Notes: generated from the sequence alone by a model not told the origin. A DNA stretch of 64,000 bases from Methylophaga thalassica (GCF_030159795.1 NZ_BSND01000003.1:186001-250000), one strand, 5' to 3'. Counted from the stretch's first letter, positions 9,409-18,831 are shown. Program-made: numbers and translations.

Positions 9409-10341
9409 ATGCCGAAAATCATTCGCGGTTTTCATAATTTACCTGCTTCACCTCAAGGGTGTGTTGCCACCATCGGTAATTTTGACGGTGTCCACTTAGG
9501 CCATCAAGCGGTATTGACACAATTAGCCATGAAAGGCGATACGCTGAAATTACCCGCCGTAGTGATTACGTTTGAACCGCAGCCATTTGAATATTTTGTT
9601 CCGGAAAAAGCGCCAGCCAGATTGACGCGGTTTCGTGAAAAAGTGGAGGCTTTGCGCTGTTATTCCATCCAGCAATTATGTGTTTTACGGTTTAATCAAC
9701 AGCTGGCAGAGATGTCGGCTGAACTCTTTATCCAAAAATTATTAGTGGAAGGATTAAACGTTAAATATCTGGTGGTGGGGGATGACTTCCGCTTTGGCTG
9801 TGAACGAAAAGGCGATTTTGCGTTATTACAGCAAGCCGGACGGCAATATGGCTTTCAGGTGGTGAACATGCACACCTTTGCTATCGACCAAGACCGGGTA
9901 AGCAGCACCCGTATCAGAAATGCACTAAGCAGTGGTGACTTACTCTTAGCTGAGAAGTTATTAGGACGTCCTTATCGGATGAGTGGTCGGGTCGCGCATG
10001 GTGATAAGCGTGGTCGCAAGATGGGATTCCCCACGGCAAATATTCATCTTCATCGGCATAAAATTCCACTGACAGGAGTGTTTGCTGTGCAGTTATTTGG
10101 TATTGATGAAGAACCGGTTAATGGTGTGGCAAATATTGGTATTCGACCGACTATTGGTGGTAACAAGGCCTTGCTGGAAGTGCATCTGTTTGATTTTAAG
10201 AGAGAGATCTATGGCGAGCATGTTCAGGTGTTTTTCTTACATAAGATTCGTGATGAGCAGCGTTTTGACAGTCTGGATCAGCTGATCAGCCAGATTCACA
10301 AGGATGCCGATCAGGCGCGCCATTATTTTTCACAAGTCTGA
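9409..10341 (+). CDS. ribF: Bifunctional riboflavin kinase / FAD synthetase RibF
   Basis: RibF phosphorylates riboflavin to FMN and adenylates FMN to FAD. I start it at the ATG at 9409 (310 residues), because the protein then opens with MPKIIRGFHN as usual in the family; an upstream GTG at 9376 is in frame but adds an atypical 11 residues. The N-terminal nucleotidyltransferase domain has GNFDGVHLGH at about 23-32 and DRVSSTRIR near 175. The C-terminal riboflavin kinase domain has GRKMGFPTANI and the catalytic segment LLEVHLFDF. It is transcribed alone here, diverging from xseB. Confidence 0.95.
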   Translation: MPKIIRGFHNLPASPQGCVATIGNFDGVHLGHQAVLTQLAMKGDTLKLPAVVITFEPQPFEYFVPEKAPARLTRFREKVEALRCYSIQQLCVLRFNQQLAEMSAELFIQKLLVEGLNVKYLVVGDDFRFGCERKGDFALLQQAGRQYGFQVVNMHTFAIDQDRVSSTRIRNALSSGDLLLAEKLLGRPYRMSGRVAHGDKRGRKMGFPTANIHLHRHKIPLTGVFAVQLFGIDEEPVNGVANIGIRPTIGGNKALLEVHLFDFKREIYGEHVQVFFLHKIRDEQRFDSLDQLISQIHKDADQARHYFSQV

Positions 10342-10348
10342 ATGAGGT

Positions 10349-10711
10349 TTATTTTAGATAATAGTCTTGTAAAAACTGATTACGTTGTCTGGTCAGCTCA
10401 ATGGCGCAACTGGCGGTTACAGCTTGTTGCTGCGCATTGTTTTGCCAGGTCTGATAGACATTCAGGCATTGCGTTTTCCGGTAGGCATCCCATGTTTGCT
10501 GCGATAACTCAAGTGACTTTAGCAATGCATCGTTTTCAGCATGGCGTTGTTTGATTATCGTTAAGTCACTGACCATTTCATCAATCGCTGATTGTAGTTT
10601 CCCATCGAGACAAGCTTGCATGGCATCAGCATTTGTCATTGGGCACAGCGATTGAGCCTGAGCCAATGGACTGAATAAAACGAATAGACTAAATGAGATG
10701 ATTTTTTTCAT
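10349..10711 (-). CDS. Secreted LprI-like (DUF1311) protein
   Basis: The 120-residue product begins with a clear signal peptide (MKKIISFSLFVLFSPLAQAQ, cleavage likely after AQA). The mature part has the DUF1311 pattern: a SQQTWDAYRKTQC motif, then SCAIELTRQRNQFL, with Cys pairs likely to form a disulfide. This family includes the lysozyme inhibitor LprI, but many members have no proven role. It runs convergent to ribF with only a few bases between. A lysozyme-inhibitor role is only inferred. Confidence 0.7.
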   Translation of the reverse strand: MKKIISFSLFVLFSPLAQAQSLCPMTNADAMQACLDGKLQSAIDEMVSDLTIIKQRHAENDALLKSLELSQQTWDAYRKTQCLNVYQTWQNNAQQQAVTASCAIELTRQRNQFLQDYYLK

Positions 10712-10714
10712 GAT

Positions 10715-11119
10715 TTAGAGTTTATCAATATCCAATAAAATCTGTTTTGCTAATGTTTCCATTCTATCCAGACTGATATCGGCTTTTTGCAGAAAATCAT
10801 TGGTGTAAAACTTAGGGTCAGCCCAATGTTTACCCGTTATGTGGCAGCGTTTCGCCAGTTTACTCAGTCCCAAATCGTCTAAATCAAACCCCAGTTGAGT
10901 CCAGCATTTTGCCAGATGCCGCTCAGTCGCATGATCGGCTTGTTGGGTATCCTGTATCTGTCTGACGTATACACTGGTTTCCCGGGCAGCGATAATGACA
11001 TTTCTCAGCGCTGTTCTGGATTGTTGCTGACGCTGTTCGCCTGCGCGATTAAGATTCGCTAACCAACGTTGTATATGTTTAAAAATTTCCCATAATAATT
11101 TGGGGTTAATGGCGTCCAT
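10715..11119 (-). CDS. Uncharacterised helical protein
   Basis: I do not recognise this 134-residue protein. It has no signal peptide or membrane segment and is rich in Gln, Leu and Arg, with long predicted helices. A Trp/Cys-containing middle, AKCWTQLGFDLDDLGLSKLAKRCHITGKHW, suggests a small helical bundle. It lies 3 bases upstream of the LprI-like gene and 11 bases downstream of the GNAT gene on the same strand, so all three are probably co-transcribed. The coding frame is free of stops and fits tightly between its neighbours, which supports a real gene. Confidence 0.65.
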   Translation of the reverse strand: MDAINPKLLWEIFKHIQRWLANLNRAGEQRQQQSRTALRNVIIAARETSVYVRQIQDTQQADHATERHLAKCWTQLGFDLDDLGLSKLAKRCHITGKHWADPKFYTNDFLQKADISLDRMETLAKQILLDIDKL

Positions 11120-11130
11120 GGCGAGTTTGT

Positions 11131-11589
11131 TTATGTGTCTAAAATTAATCGCATCGGAATCATGGCAGAGTGAGTAAACCCCTCGTCCTGATACATTTTC
11201 TGGGCAATAGCATTATCGGCATCTGTTAATAAGGTAATACGCAGACAACCTTGTTGTCTGGCAAAGTTGACCGCAGCACTTAACAAAGCCGAGCCGAAGC
11301 CTTTGCCACGATGTTGTTCAGCAATCACCATATCTTCTAATAAAGCGACTTTACCACCCATGGCGGTTGAGGTTAGATATAACAAACTTACTACGCCGAC
11401 GACTTTAGACTGGTGTTTGATAAGTAAAAAATGGCCTTTGTCGGGATGCCTGAGAATATCACTGACAGCGTGCATTTGTTTTTCTGGTTGTGGTTCAAAG
11501 TCAGCTTCCTGAGTAAACAGCACGGTCAGCAACTGGGTAATGGCATTAAGATCGGTTAATGTCGCTTCGGCAATGATGTGATTGGTCAT
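11131..11589 (-). CDS. GNAT-family N-acetyltransferase
   Basis: This 152-residue protein has the GNAT fold. Motif A is visible as EDMVIAEQHRGKGFGSALL, containing the Q/RxxGxG/A acetyl-CoA pyrophosphate loop, and motif B as DNAIAQKMYQDEGF with the expected Tyr. Family members move an acetyl group from acetyl-CoA to amines of small molecules or proteins; the acceptor cannot be read from the sequence. It is first in a three-gene minus-strand unit with the two small genes downstream and diverges from fpr. Confidence 0.85.
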   Translation of the reverse strand: MTNHIIAEATLTDLNAITQLLTVLFTQEADFEPQPEKQMHAVSDILRHPDKGHFLLIKHQSKVVGVVSLLYLTSTAMGGKVALLEDMVIAEQHRGKGFGSALLSAAVNFARQQGCLRITLLTDADNAIAQKMYQDEGFTHSAMIPMRLILDT

Positions 11590-11710
11590 TTAGCGTTAAT
11601 CCTTGAGCTCAGGTGATGTCGGCTTTGTACGTCGTATTAAAAATGGAATGATAGTAGCATGACCATAAACCAGAAAGTGATATCAACCCGACAAAAAAGG
11701 AGACAGCATA

Positions 11711-12457
11711 ATGGCTGATTGGCTGACGGCTACAGTAGTTGAAAATAAACAATGGAATGATCGTTTGCATTCATTAAGGCTGGATGTCGATTATCCAACG
11801 TTCAAAGCTGGGCAGTTTACGCGTTTAGCTTTGGAAATTGAGGGTGAACTTGTCAGTCGACCTTTTTCCTTGGTGAACAGTCCAGACACAAGACCGCTCG
11901 ATTTTTATTTTATTGAGGTGCTTGATGGTTTGCTTTCTACCCGACTAGCCAAACTTAAAGCCGGTGATACTATTTTGGTCGCACCCAAAGCAGCCGGCTT
12001 AATGACCTTGGATCAATTACCTGAGGGCAAGCATCTCTATTTGCTATCCACCGGCACGGGTATTGGCCCTTTTCTGTCTATTTTAAATACGCAGGAAGTT
12101 TGGCAGCAGTTTGAAAAAGTGGTTTTGGTACATGCAGTCAGATATCAAAACGAACTGACCTATCAGGACAATATTGATGCGATAAAACAAACACGAGCGG
12201 GGCAGTTTATTTATGTGCCTTTTGTCAGCCGTGAACAAGCACCTGATGCCTTAACAGGACGTATTCCTCAAGCTGTTGAAGATGGTCGTCTGGAGCAACG
12301 CACTGGTCTGAAAATCAATGCAGAAGACAGTCAGGTGATGTTGTGCGGTAACCCTGAAATGGTGCATGAAACCATGGATGTGTTAATCAATACCCATGGC
12401 CTGAAAAAACACTCCCGACGTGATCCAGGGCAGATCAGTATTGAAAAATATTGGTAA
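11711..12457 (+). CDS. fpr: Ferredoxin--NADP(+) reductase
   Basis: Fpr moves electrons between NADPH and ferredoxin or flavodoxin through bound FAD. The 248-residue length matches the bacterial subclass. The FAD site RPFSLVNSP (the RxYS type motif, here RPFS), the NADP-binding LLSTGTGIGPFLSIL and the C-terminal MLCGNPEMV are visible. The chain ends with an aromatic KYW, the residue that stacks on the flavin in this subclass. An AAGGAG sequence precedes the ATG. It appears monocistronic, with 175 bases to the next gene. Confidence 0.93.
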   Translation: MADWLTATVVENKQWNDRLHSLRLDVDYPTFKAGQFTRLALEIEGELVSRPFSLVNSPDTRPLDFYFIEVLDGLLSTRLAKLKAGDTILVAPKAAGLMTLDQLPEGKHLYLLSTGTGIGPFLSILNTQEVWQQFEKVVLVHAVRYQNELTYQDNIDAIKQTRAGQFIYVPFVSREQAPDALTGRIPQAVEDGRLEQRTGLKINAEDSQVMLCGNPEMVHETMDVLINTHGLKKHSRRDPGQISIEKYW

Positions 12458-12599
12458 TAAATATATTGGCTGAACAGAAGATGACAAAGGTCTGAATAGT
12501 CACTTAAATCCGTTTTATACGAAGCTTTTATAAATATGATAAAAAGTGTGATTTTGGTGTATTGTTCGCCAGTTTTGTCTCTAGAAGAGTGATAAGCCG

Positions 12600-12632
12600 A
12601 TGCGCTGGTTGATATCTGTGGTAGTTGCTTAA
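12600..12632 (+). other. Possible 10-codon leader ORF abutting the acyltransferase
   Basis: ATG at 12600 opens a 10-codon frame (MRWLISVVVA) whose TAA ends at 12632, directly against the ATG at 12633. The acyltransferase start itself has no clear Shine-Dalgarno, so termination-reinitiation is conceivable. This is inference from spacing only. Confidence 0.25.
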
Positions 12633-13688
12633 ATGAGGTTGATTGCCTTTGATTATTTCAGGGCCATTGCCATATTAAGCATCGTTGCCGGACATTGTAT
12701 TAGCTATAAATCCATCACCAGTTTTGACGAAAGAGTGATTGCCAACTTAATTCAGGGGGGCTCACCGTTATTCGTCTTTATTTCCGGTTTTTTCTTCCAT
12801 CATATTTTTTACAGGCAATTTGCATACAGCCAGTTTATGCTGAAGAAAGTTAAAAATGTCTTGCTGCCTTATCTGTTTTTATCGTCGTTAGCACTGATTT
12901 ATTATTTAAGTTCAGGTATTTCTTTACCCGATGCCAAAGAGTTGGGAGTCACGTCGCTCAGTCACTGGCAAGATTATTTAACCATGTTTGGCCTGTATTT
13001 ATGGACTGGCCGAACCTCGTTTGCCTATTGGTATATCCCGTTTATTATGCTGATATTTCTGATGTCGCCATTGTTTATTAGCTACATCCGCTTGGGTGTA
13101 AAAACACGTGTAACGATTTTTATCATCGCCTTAGTGGTGGCGATGATTGTCCATCGCCCAGCGGGTAATCTGTCGCCCTGGCACGCTGTTTTGTATTTTT
13201 TGCCTATGTATTTATTAGGCATTCTGGTATCCATGCATCGTGATTTTGTTCAGTCCTACATTGCGAACAAAACTGTTGTGCTGGCAGCAGGCGTTATCTT
13301 TCTGGCGATATTACAGGCGCTGATTTATCCCGGATTCGGTAATCTACATAAATTACATGCATTCACCTTTGATGGTCTGGATATCCTGATTTTGCAGAAA
13401 ATCGTTTTATGTTTTTTCTTTTTGTCTCTACTGCAAAAGTTAAGCGAACGTTATCCTGAAATTCCTGCACTGAGGTTATTAGCCGACGCGAGTTTTGCTA
13501 TTTATTTTATTCATCCCTGGGTGTTGATAGCGCTGGTGGGGTATAAGTGGTTGCCTTATGTTGAAGAGATGAGCGGATTGGTACAGTTTGTTGTTACCTT
13601 TCCGCTCACTATCATTATCAGCCTAGCCGTAGCTTATCTGATAAAACGCGGTGCCGGCCATTACAGTCGTTGTCTGACAGGTTGGTAA
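12633..13688 (+). CDS. Acyltransferase family 3 membrane protein
   Basis: This 351-residue protein has about ten transmembrane helices and starts with FDYFRAIAILSIVAGH, the TM1 signature of the OatA/NolL/WecH type acyltransferase-3 family, including the conserved His. A second conserved region, FAYWYIPFIMLIFLMSPL, follows near residue 130, and the C-terminal ASFAIYFIHPW matches the family. These proteins acylate sugars of lipopolysaccharide, capsule or peptidoglycan at the inner membrane. The target is unknown because no glycan gene cluster is nearby. Confidence 0.85.
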   Translation: MRLIAFDYFRAIAILSIVAGHCISYKSITSFDERVIANLIQGGSPLFVFISGFFFHHIFYRQFAYSQFMLKKVKNVLLPYLFLSSLALIYYLSSGISLPDAKELGVTSLSHWQDYLTMFGLYLWTGRTSFAYWYIPFIMLIFLMSPLFISYIRLGVKTRVTIFIIALVVAMIVHRPAGNLSPWHAVLYFLPMYLLGILVSMHRDFVQSYIANKTVVLAAGVIFLAILQALIYPGFGNLHKLHAFTFDGLDILILQKIVLCFFFLSLLQKLSERYPEIPALRLLADASFAIYFIHPWVLIALVGYKWLPYVEEMSGLVQFVVTFPLTIIISLAVAYLIKRGAGHYSRCLTGW

Positions 13689-13690
13689 AT

Positions 13691-14353
13691 TTAACCCAAT
13701 CGTCCCGACACACTGTTGATAAATGCCTGCGGAATAGTTTCATTACCATTGTAAAGCTCATCTATCTGGTTAATGGACTCGGTATGGTTCAGGCAATAGT
13801 GAATACAAGCAGCGACGTCAGCACGGGTAATCACATCCTTATCAGCTTCGCCTGTTCGTTGTGTGGAAATATGGCCTGTGGCTTTGTCATCAATCAGTTT
13901 GCCAGGACGTAGGATGGTGTAAGGGACGCCACTAGCTAATAAATACTCGTCGGCAAAGTGTTTACAAATATTGTAGTGTTTGATGGCCTCAGTGCCTGTT
14001 TCAGGATTGCCAGCATCTCTGGCGCTGACCATGACAAATTGTTTGATATTATGTTTCTTGGCCATATCAATAGCTTTCACCGCACCCCATAGATCAATCA
14101 GGATGGTTTTGTCAGCGCCGGTTTTTCCACCTGAGCCTGCGGTAAAGACGACTTTGTCACAATCCTCAAATGCTGTTTCCGGTAGTGGGGATTCCAAATC
14201 GGCAATAATGGTTTCAGCACCTAATTCCTGAAAGTAGGCAGCTTGCCGGGAGTCTCGGATCATCGCTTTCACCTGATTGTCATCAGCACAGAGTAACTTT
14301 ATAAGTTGTTTTCCAATCTGGCCGTTGGCTCCAATGACTAATGTTTTACTCAT
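13691..14353 (-). CDS. NAD(P)-binding SDR/NmrA-like protein
   Basis: The 220-residue protein begins with the Rossmann motif VIGANGQIGKQLIKLL and a basic segment AMIRDSRQ suited to NADPH. VSARDAGNPETGT and HYNICKHFADEYLLASGVPYTILRPG match atypical SDRs of the YtfG/NmrA type (NAD(P)H-binding family). A YxxxK-like YNICKHF is present, so catalysis is possible. The gene diverges from arsR across a 116-base control region that carries the putative ArsR operators, so it may respond to arsenic, but that is inference. An AGGGAG Shine-Dalgarno precedes the ATG. Confidence 0.8.
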   Translation of the reverse strand: MSKTLVIGANGQIGKQLIKLLCADDNQVKAMIRDSRQAAYFQELGAETIIADLESPLPETAFEDCDKVVFTAGSGGKTGADKTILIDLWGAVKAIDMAKKHNIKQFVMVSARDAGNPETGTEAIKHYNICKHFADEYLLASGVPYTILRPGKLIDDKATGHISTQRTGEADKDVITRADVAACIHYCLNHTESINQIDELYNGNETIPQAFINSVSGRLG

Positions 14354-14418
14354 CGTTTATCTCCCTACGATTATTTTCATACTTGTCGATCACTTTAACA
14401 TGGCTACGCTTTCTGCTT

Positions 14419-14471
14419 ATATGTCCATAATTATTGACATATAAAATATATGTCGACTATTATCGACATAT
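14419..14471. promoter_or_regulatory. Tandem ArsR-type operators over the ars promoter
   Basis: Two 24-base dyads of the form ATATGTC-N10-GACATAT occupy 14419-14442 and 14448-14471, repeated at a 29-base step. The first overlaps a perfect -35 TTGACA (14434-14439); the second overlaps a -10 TATTAT (14458-14463, 18-base spacer) and the arsR ATG at 14470. The adjacent half-sites also make a perfect 8+3+8 palindrome at 14436-14454. The layout is what an autorepressing ArsR would need. Confidence 0.8.
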
Positions 14472-14847
14472 GAAACTACAAAATGCACTCACCGCCTTTG
14501 ATGCCTTGTCTCAGGAAACACGTCTTCAGGCCTTTAGATTACTGGTGGAAGCCGGTCCGCAAGGGTTGGCAGCCGGTGCCATCAGTGATGCGCTGGGTAT
14601 TCCGCATAATACCTTGTCATTTCATCTGACCCATTTGAGTCAGGCCAAGTTGGTGACATCGCGTAAAGAAGGTCGCTCCATTATCTACATGGCTAATTTT
14701 GAACAGATGAGAGATTTAATTGCCTTTATGGTTCAGGATTGCTGCAGTAGTGATTTAGCGCGATTGCATCAGGCTGAGAACGCCGATTGTGCTGTTGTGG
14801 AATTTGTTGATTGTTGTAAACCTCAATCCGTTAATACAGAGAGTTGA
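14470..14847 (+). CDS. arsR: ArsR-family transcriptional repressor
   Basis: This metalloregulator has a winged-helix domain with ALSQETRLQAFRLL and a recognition region IPHNTLSFHLTHLSQAKLV. I place the start at ATG 14470 (125 residues), since an upstream TTG at 14434 would lie within the -35 box. The E. coli-type metal motif in the DNA-binding helix is absent. Instead Cys91-Cys92 and later Cys107, Cys115 and Cys116 form a C-terminal cysteine set like that of the Acidithiobacillus ArsR group, which binds arsenite there. It leads the arsR-arsC-acr3 operon. The promoter places the transcription start at or next to the AUG. Confidence 0.9.
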   Translation: MKLQNALTAFDALSQETRLQAFRLLVEAGPQGLAAGAISDALGIPHNTLSFHLTHLSQAKLVTSRKEGRSIIYMANFEQMRDLIAFMVQDCCSSDLARLHQAENADCAVVEFVDCCKPQSVNTES

Positions 14848-14848
14848 A

Positions 14849-15259
14849 ATGAAAAGAATACTGGTTTTATGCACGGGTAACTCTTGCCGTTCAGTGATGG
14901 CAGAGGCTTTGATTAATCAGCTTAAAGGAGCTGAATATCAGGCTGTGAGTGCTGGCAGTCAGCCTGCGGGTTATGTTCATCCTAAATCAATAGAAACATT
15001 AAAACGCCATGGCATCGATCCTGGTCATCCGGTCAGCAAGTCATGGGATGAGTTTGCGGGTCAAGCTTTTGATTATGTGATTACCGTCTGTGACCAAGCC
15101 GCCAACGAAGTTTGTCCGATTTTTTATGGTGAGTATAAAAAACTGCATTGGAGCACTCCTGATCCTGCTAAAGCGGAGGGAACGGAGGCGGAAATTGAAG
15201 CTGCTTTTGATGAAGCGTTTCAGTTACTAAAAACACGTATTGAAGAGGAATTAGTATGA
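14849..15259 (+). CDS. arsC: Arsenate reductase ArsC (low-molecular-weight phosphatase type)
   Basis: ArsC reduces arsenate to arsenite for export. I start at ATG 14849 (136 residues). The phosphatase loop C-x5-R is Cys8-TGNSC-Arg14, and Cys81 and Cys89 match the redox relay of the thioredoxin-coupled enzyme from Staphylococcus. The late [11 protein letters not shown] supplies the general-acid Asp region. It follows arsR by one base after the stop and overlaps the acr3 start by ATGA, so it is tightly coupled. Confidence 0.93.
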   Translation: MKRILVLCTGNSCRSVMAEALINQLKGAEYQAVSAGSQPAGYVHPKSIETLKRHGIDPGHPVSKSWDEFAGQAFDYVITVCDQAANEVCPIFYGEYKKLHWSTPDPAKAEGTEAEIEAAFDEAFQLLKTRIEEELV

Positions 15260-16296
15260 ACTCGTCTTCTAGTTCAGCAATAGGCTTTTTTGAACGTTAT
15301 TTGTCGGTTTGGGTTGGCCTTTGTATTGTTGCTGGTGTGGCTTTGGGGGCCTTGTTTCCATCAGTGTTTCAAATGGTGGCCGCTTGGCAATATGCCAATG
15401 TGAATCTGGCTGTCGCCGTATTTATCTGGTTGATGATTTACCCGATGATGGTCAATGTGGATTTTGCCTCGATCAAAGATGTTGGTAAAAAACCAAAAGG
15501 ATTGTGCCTCACGCTGGTGGTGAACTGGCTGATCAAACCTTTTACTATGGCCGGGCTGGGCATTTTATTTTTTGAGATTCTGTTTGCCGGCTGGGTCGAT
15601 CCTCAATCAGCAAAAGAATACATTGCCGGTATGATTTTATTGGGGGTTGCGCCCTGTACAGCCATGGTATTTGTCTGGAGTCAGTTGGTTAAAGGTGATG
15701 CAAACTACACACTGGTGCAAGTATCAATAAACGATTTAATCATGGTGTTTGCTTTTGCTCCGATTACAGCCTTTCTACTCGGTATGACCAATATTATCGT
15801 GCCATGGGAAACCTTATTTCTATCAGTTGTACTGTATGTGGTGATTCCATTACTGGCCGGCTATATCACACGGAAACGTCTTGATAATAGTCAGGACCAC
15901 CATGAAATTGCTCGCTTTACGCAAAAAGTTAAGCCTTATTCAATTCTTGGTTTGTTAGCGATGGTGGTTTTATTGTTTGGTTTCCAGGCAGAAACCATTC
16001 TGGCTAAACCGTTAGTTATTGTTTTGATTGCGATTCCATTACTGATTCAAAGTTACGGTATTTTTGCCATTGCTTATGGTTGGGCTTATTTGTGGAAAGT
16101 GCCGTTTAATGTTGCTGCACCTGCTGCACTTATTGGCACGTCTAATTTCTTTGAACTGGCGGTTGCTGTTGCCATTAGCCTGTTTGGATTGAATTCGGGC
16201 GCTGCATTAGCCACGGTGGTTGGTGTTTTGGTTGAAGTGCCAGTGATGTTGTCATTGGTGGCTCTGGCAAACAGGACAAAACATATCTTTAAATAA
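15256..16296 (+). CDS. acr3: Arsenite efflux permease ACR3
   Basis: This 346-residue inner-membrane protein has ten hydrophobic segments and the ACR3 signature [15 protein letters not shown], whose Cys is needed for arsenite transport in characterised members. [20 protein letters not shown] near the C-terminus is also characteristic. It exports the arsenite made by ArsC, driven by the membrane potential. It is last in the arsR-arsC-acr3 operon; a weak hairpin follows the stop. Confidence 0.95.
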   Translation: MNSSSSSAIGFFERYLSVWVGLCIVAGVALGALFPSVFQMVAAWQYANVNLAVAVFIWLMIYPMMVNVDFASIKDVGKKPKGLCLTLVVNWLIKPFTMAGLGILFFEILFAGWVDPQSAKEYIAGMILLGVAPCTAMVFVWSQLVKGDANYTLVQVSINDLIMVFAFAPITAFLLGMTNIIVPWETLFLSVVLYVVIPLLAGYITRKRLDNSQDHHEIARFTQKVKPYSILGLLAMVVLLFGFQAETILAKPLVIVLIAIPLLIQSYGIFAIAYGWAYLWKVPFNVAAPAALIGTSNFFELAVAVAISLFGLNSGAALATVVGVLVEVPVMLSLVALANRTKHIFK

Positions 16297-16299
16297 AAT

Positions 16300-16330
16300 C
16301 AACAATACTTTCGGTTGTTGGTTATTTTTC
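16300..16330 (+). terminator. Probable terminator of the ars operon
   Basis: CAACAA, a 9-base loop and TTGTTG form a 6-base stem followed by GGTTATTTTTC just after the acr3 stop. The stem is AT-rich and short, so termination may be partial. Confidence 0.45.
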
Positions 16331-16377
16331 ATTTGCTCGTAAAATAAATGTGGACAATAGTTAAGGATGCAATGGAT

Positions 16378-16404
16378 TAAATAAACTTTCATCGAGGACG
16401 ATAT
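16378..16404 (+). promoter_or_regulatory. FliA (sigma-28) type promoter
   Basis: TAAA at 16378-16381, a 15-base spacer and GACGATAT at 16397-16404 match the flagellar consensus TAAA-N15-GCCGATAA at 10 of 12 positions with exact spacing. It lies 45 bases before the chemoreceptor ATG, as expected for flagellar-regulon control of a chemotaxis gene. Confidence 0.65.
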
Positions 16405-16448
16405 CAGTAACACCACCTTAGCTATCCTCATTATTACGAGCACTTGAG

Positions 16449-18782
16449 ATGAAAATAAAACAAAAAATTACCTTGGCTGCGATTATTATCGCTCTTACGC
16501 CAATCCTTATTTCTACCGCGCTTACCAACTATATCGCGACTAATGAATCGAGTATTGCACTACGTGAATTATCTCAAGAGCGTCTGATTTCCCTTCGTAA
16601 TGTTAAGAAAAACCAGATTAGAGACTATTTCGCGACGATTAAAAATCAACTGACTAATCTGGCAAATTCTAGCTTGATTACTCAGGCCTTAGGTGATCTG
16701 AATACAGCCGCACAGAACTATGCGAATGATATTGGAGAATACAACAAAGCCAGCCTTCGCCAACATGTGAAGACTTATTATGACACGACGTTTTCTCAAC
16801 GTTACGAGTCCCTGAACGGTGTAAAGCCTCCTGTGAATATGGACGATGTGTTGTCCAAACTTGATGTGAATGGATTAGCGCTGCAACAAACGTATATTGT
16901 TGATAATCTGGCACCATTAGGTAAAAAAGATGATCTGGTTCAGGCAGATGATGGCAGTAGCTATGCAAGCTATCATGCTAAATACCATCCATATCTGAAA
17001 GATTTTTTAGAGAAGTTTGGTTATTACGATATTTTCTTGGTGGATGCCGATACTGGAATGGTGGTGTATAGCGTATTCAAAGAACTTGATTACGCCACAT
17101 CGCTGAAAAATGGGCCTTATGCCAACACTGCTCTTGGTCAGGCATTTAACAAAGCACTAGAAATGGGACCAGATGAACAAGTAGCGGTGGTTGATTATGC
17201 GCCATATCTGCCTTCCTATGAGAGCCCTGCCAGTTTCATGGCAGCACCTATTTCCCTGAATGGCAGTAAAAAAGGGGTACTGATTTTCCAAATGCCTGTG
17301 GATCGAATTAATCAGATTATGACCTTTGAGAAAAAATGGATGGAAGCAGGGTTGGGCGATTCAGGTGAAACTTATCTGGTCGGCCCTGATAAACGTTTAC
17401 GTAGTGAAAGCCGGTTTTTAGTTGAGGATAAAGCCGCTTACCTGGAGATGCTGACAAAGACTCAGGTTATCGATGAAAAAAGCAGAAATTTGATTGAACG
17501 TAAGGGGTCAGCTTTGGGTATTTTACCGGTCAACAGTCATGGTGTTGAGGATGCATTGGCTGGTAAGTCAGGATTTGACATCATTACAGATTATCGTGGC
17601 ACCCATGTGTTGTCCGCATACGCTCCTTTGGATATTGCGGGTTTGAACTGGGCAATCTTAGCGGAGATTGATGAAGCAGAAGCGTTTGCACCAGCTAATC
17701 AGTTATCAAACAGTTTATGGTTGTATGGATTATCGATTCTTGTTGTTATCGCCTTATTAGCTGTGCTGTTTTCTGTTAAAGCATCCAATCTTATTTCCAC
17801 TCCAATTCTGCAAATATCAAATTTTATTTCTGGCGTGGCAAAGGATCTGGATCTGACTGCAAGACTGGATATGAAACGTACTGATGAAATTGGTGATGCC
17901 AGCAAGGCCCTCAATAATATGCTCATCACGATGCAGAAAACCATGAACAATGTAACGGATGCAAGTAGCGAAATTGCAGCAGCATCAGAAGAAACCTCTG
18001 TGATCACTGAGCAAACCAGTCAGGCAGTTCAGAAACAGCAGAGTGAAACCACTCTGGTTGCCTCAGCAATGAATGAGATGACGGCTACAGTACAAGAAGT
18101 AGCAAGAAATACCAGTGATACATCAATGGCTACAGATAAAGCCGCTGAGCAGGTGGATACAGGCATTGTGGCGATGGATAAAACAGCCTCACTTGTTCAA
18201 CAGCTAGCTGATGTGACTGAGACGGCAGTGGATTCTATTAATCAACTGAAAAAACGCAGTATGGATATTTCTACCGTTTTGGATGTGATTAACAATATTG
18301 CAGAACAAACGAATTTATTAGCATTAAATGCGGCTATTGAGGCGGCACGTGCCGGGGAGCATGGTCGTGGTTTTGCTGTGGTGGCTGAAGAGGTTAGGAC
18401 ACTGGCAAGTAAAACCACCGCTTCAATTGGTGAAATAACCAATATGATCGAGATGCTGCAACAAGGTTCGAATAATGCCGTGGATTCAATGGAAAAAAGT
18501 CAGAAACAAGTCAATGAAGCTTTGACTCAGGCGAATTCAACCAAGGAGGCATTAAGAATGATTTCTGAAGTTATCTCACATATTAATGATATGAGTCGCC
18601 AAATCGCCACAGCAGCAGAAGAGCAGGGGGCGGTGGCCGAAGAAATTAATCGTAATATTGTGTCGATCAATGATATGATCAGCCAAACCGCTGAGGGGAC
18701 GGTGCAAACGTCTATTGCCAGTAAAGATCTCGCTCGTTTGGCAATTACACTCAATGATCTGGTGAAACAATTTAAAGTCTAA
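16449..18782 (+). CDS. Methyl-accepting chemotaxis protein with large periplasmic sensor
   Basis: This 777-residue receptor has a first membrane helix at about 7-29, a periplasmic region of roughly 390 residues that resembles a double Cache domain ([21 protein letters not shown] and [19 protein letters not shown] segments), and a second membrane helix near 420-440. HAMP and a cytoplasmic signalling domain follow, whose hairpin tip [24 protein letters not shown] is canonical. It should bind a small ligand and control CheA. The chain ends QFKV without a CheR/CheB tether pentapeptide. No che genes are adjacent, so it is an orphan receptor. A sigma-28 promoter precedes it. Confidence 0.93.
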   Translation: MKIKQKITLAAIIIALTPILISTALTNYIATNESSIALRELSQERLISLRNVKKNQIRDYFATIKNQLTNLANSSLITQALGDLNTAAQNYANDIGEYNKASLRQHVKTYYDTTFSQRYESLNGVKPPVNMDDVLSKLDVNGLALQQTYIVDNLAPLGKKDDLVQADDGSSYASYHAKYHPYLKDFLEKFGYYDIFLVDADTGMVVYSVFKELDYATSLKNGPYANTALGQAFNKALEMGPDEQVAVVDYAPYLPSYESPASFMAAPISLNGSKKGVLIFQMPVDRINQIMTFEKKWMEAGLGDSGETYLVGPDKRLRSESRFLVEDKAAYLEMLTKTQVIDEKSRNLIERKGSALGILPVNSHGVEDALAGKSGFDIITDYRGTHVLSAYAPLDIAGLNWAILAEIDEAEAFAPANQLSNSLWLYGLSILVVIALLAVLFSVKASNLISTPILQISNFISGVAKDLDLTARLDMKRTDEIGDASKALNNMLITMQKTMNNVTDASSEIAAASEETSVITEQTSQAVQKQQSETTLVASAMNEMTATVQEVARNTSDTSMATDKAAEQVDTGIVAMDKTASLVQQLADVTETAVDSINQLKKRSMDISTVLDVINNIAEQTNLLALNAAIEAARAGEHGRGFAVVAEEVRTLASKTTASIGEITNMIEMLQQGSNNAVDSMEKSQKQVNEALTQANSTKEALRMISEVISHINDMSRQIATAAEEQGAVAEEINRNIVSINDMISQTAEGTVQTSIASKDLARLAITLNDLVKQFKV

Positions 18783-18787
18783 TGAGT

Positions 18788-18826
18788 TAAAAAATTAACA
18801 GGCATACCAGTAATGGCATGCCTGTT
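18788..18826. terminator. Terminator between the convergent chemoreceptor and EAL genes
   Basis: AACAGGCAT (18797-18805) pairs with ATGCCTGTT (18818-18826). On the minus strand the hairpin is followed by AATTTTTTAA, so it best serves the EAL gene; on the plus strand the T-tract is weak. Confidence 0.75.
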
Positions 18827-18831
18827 ATTTG

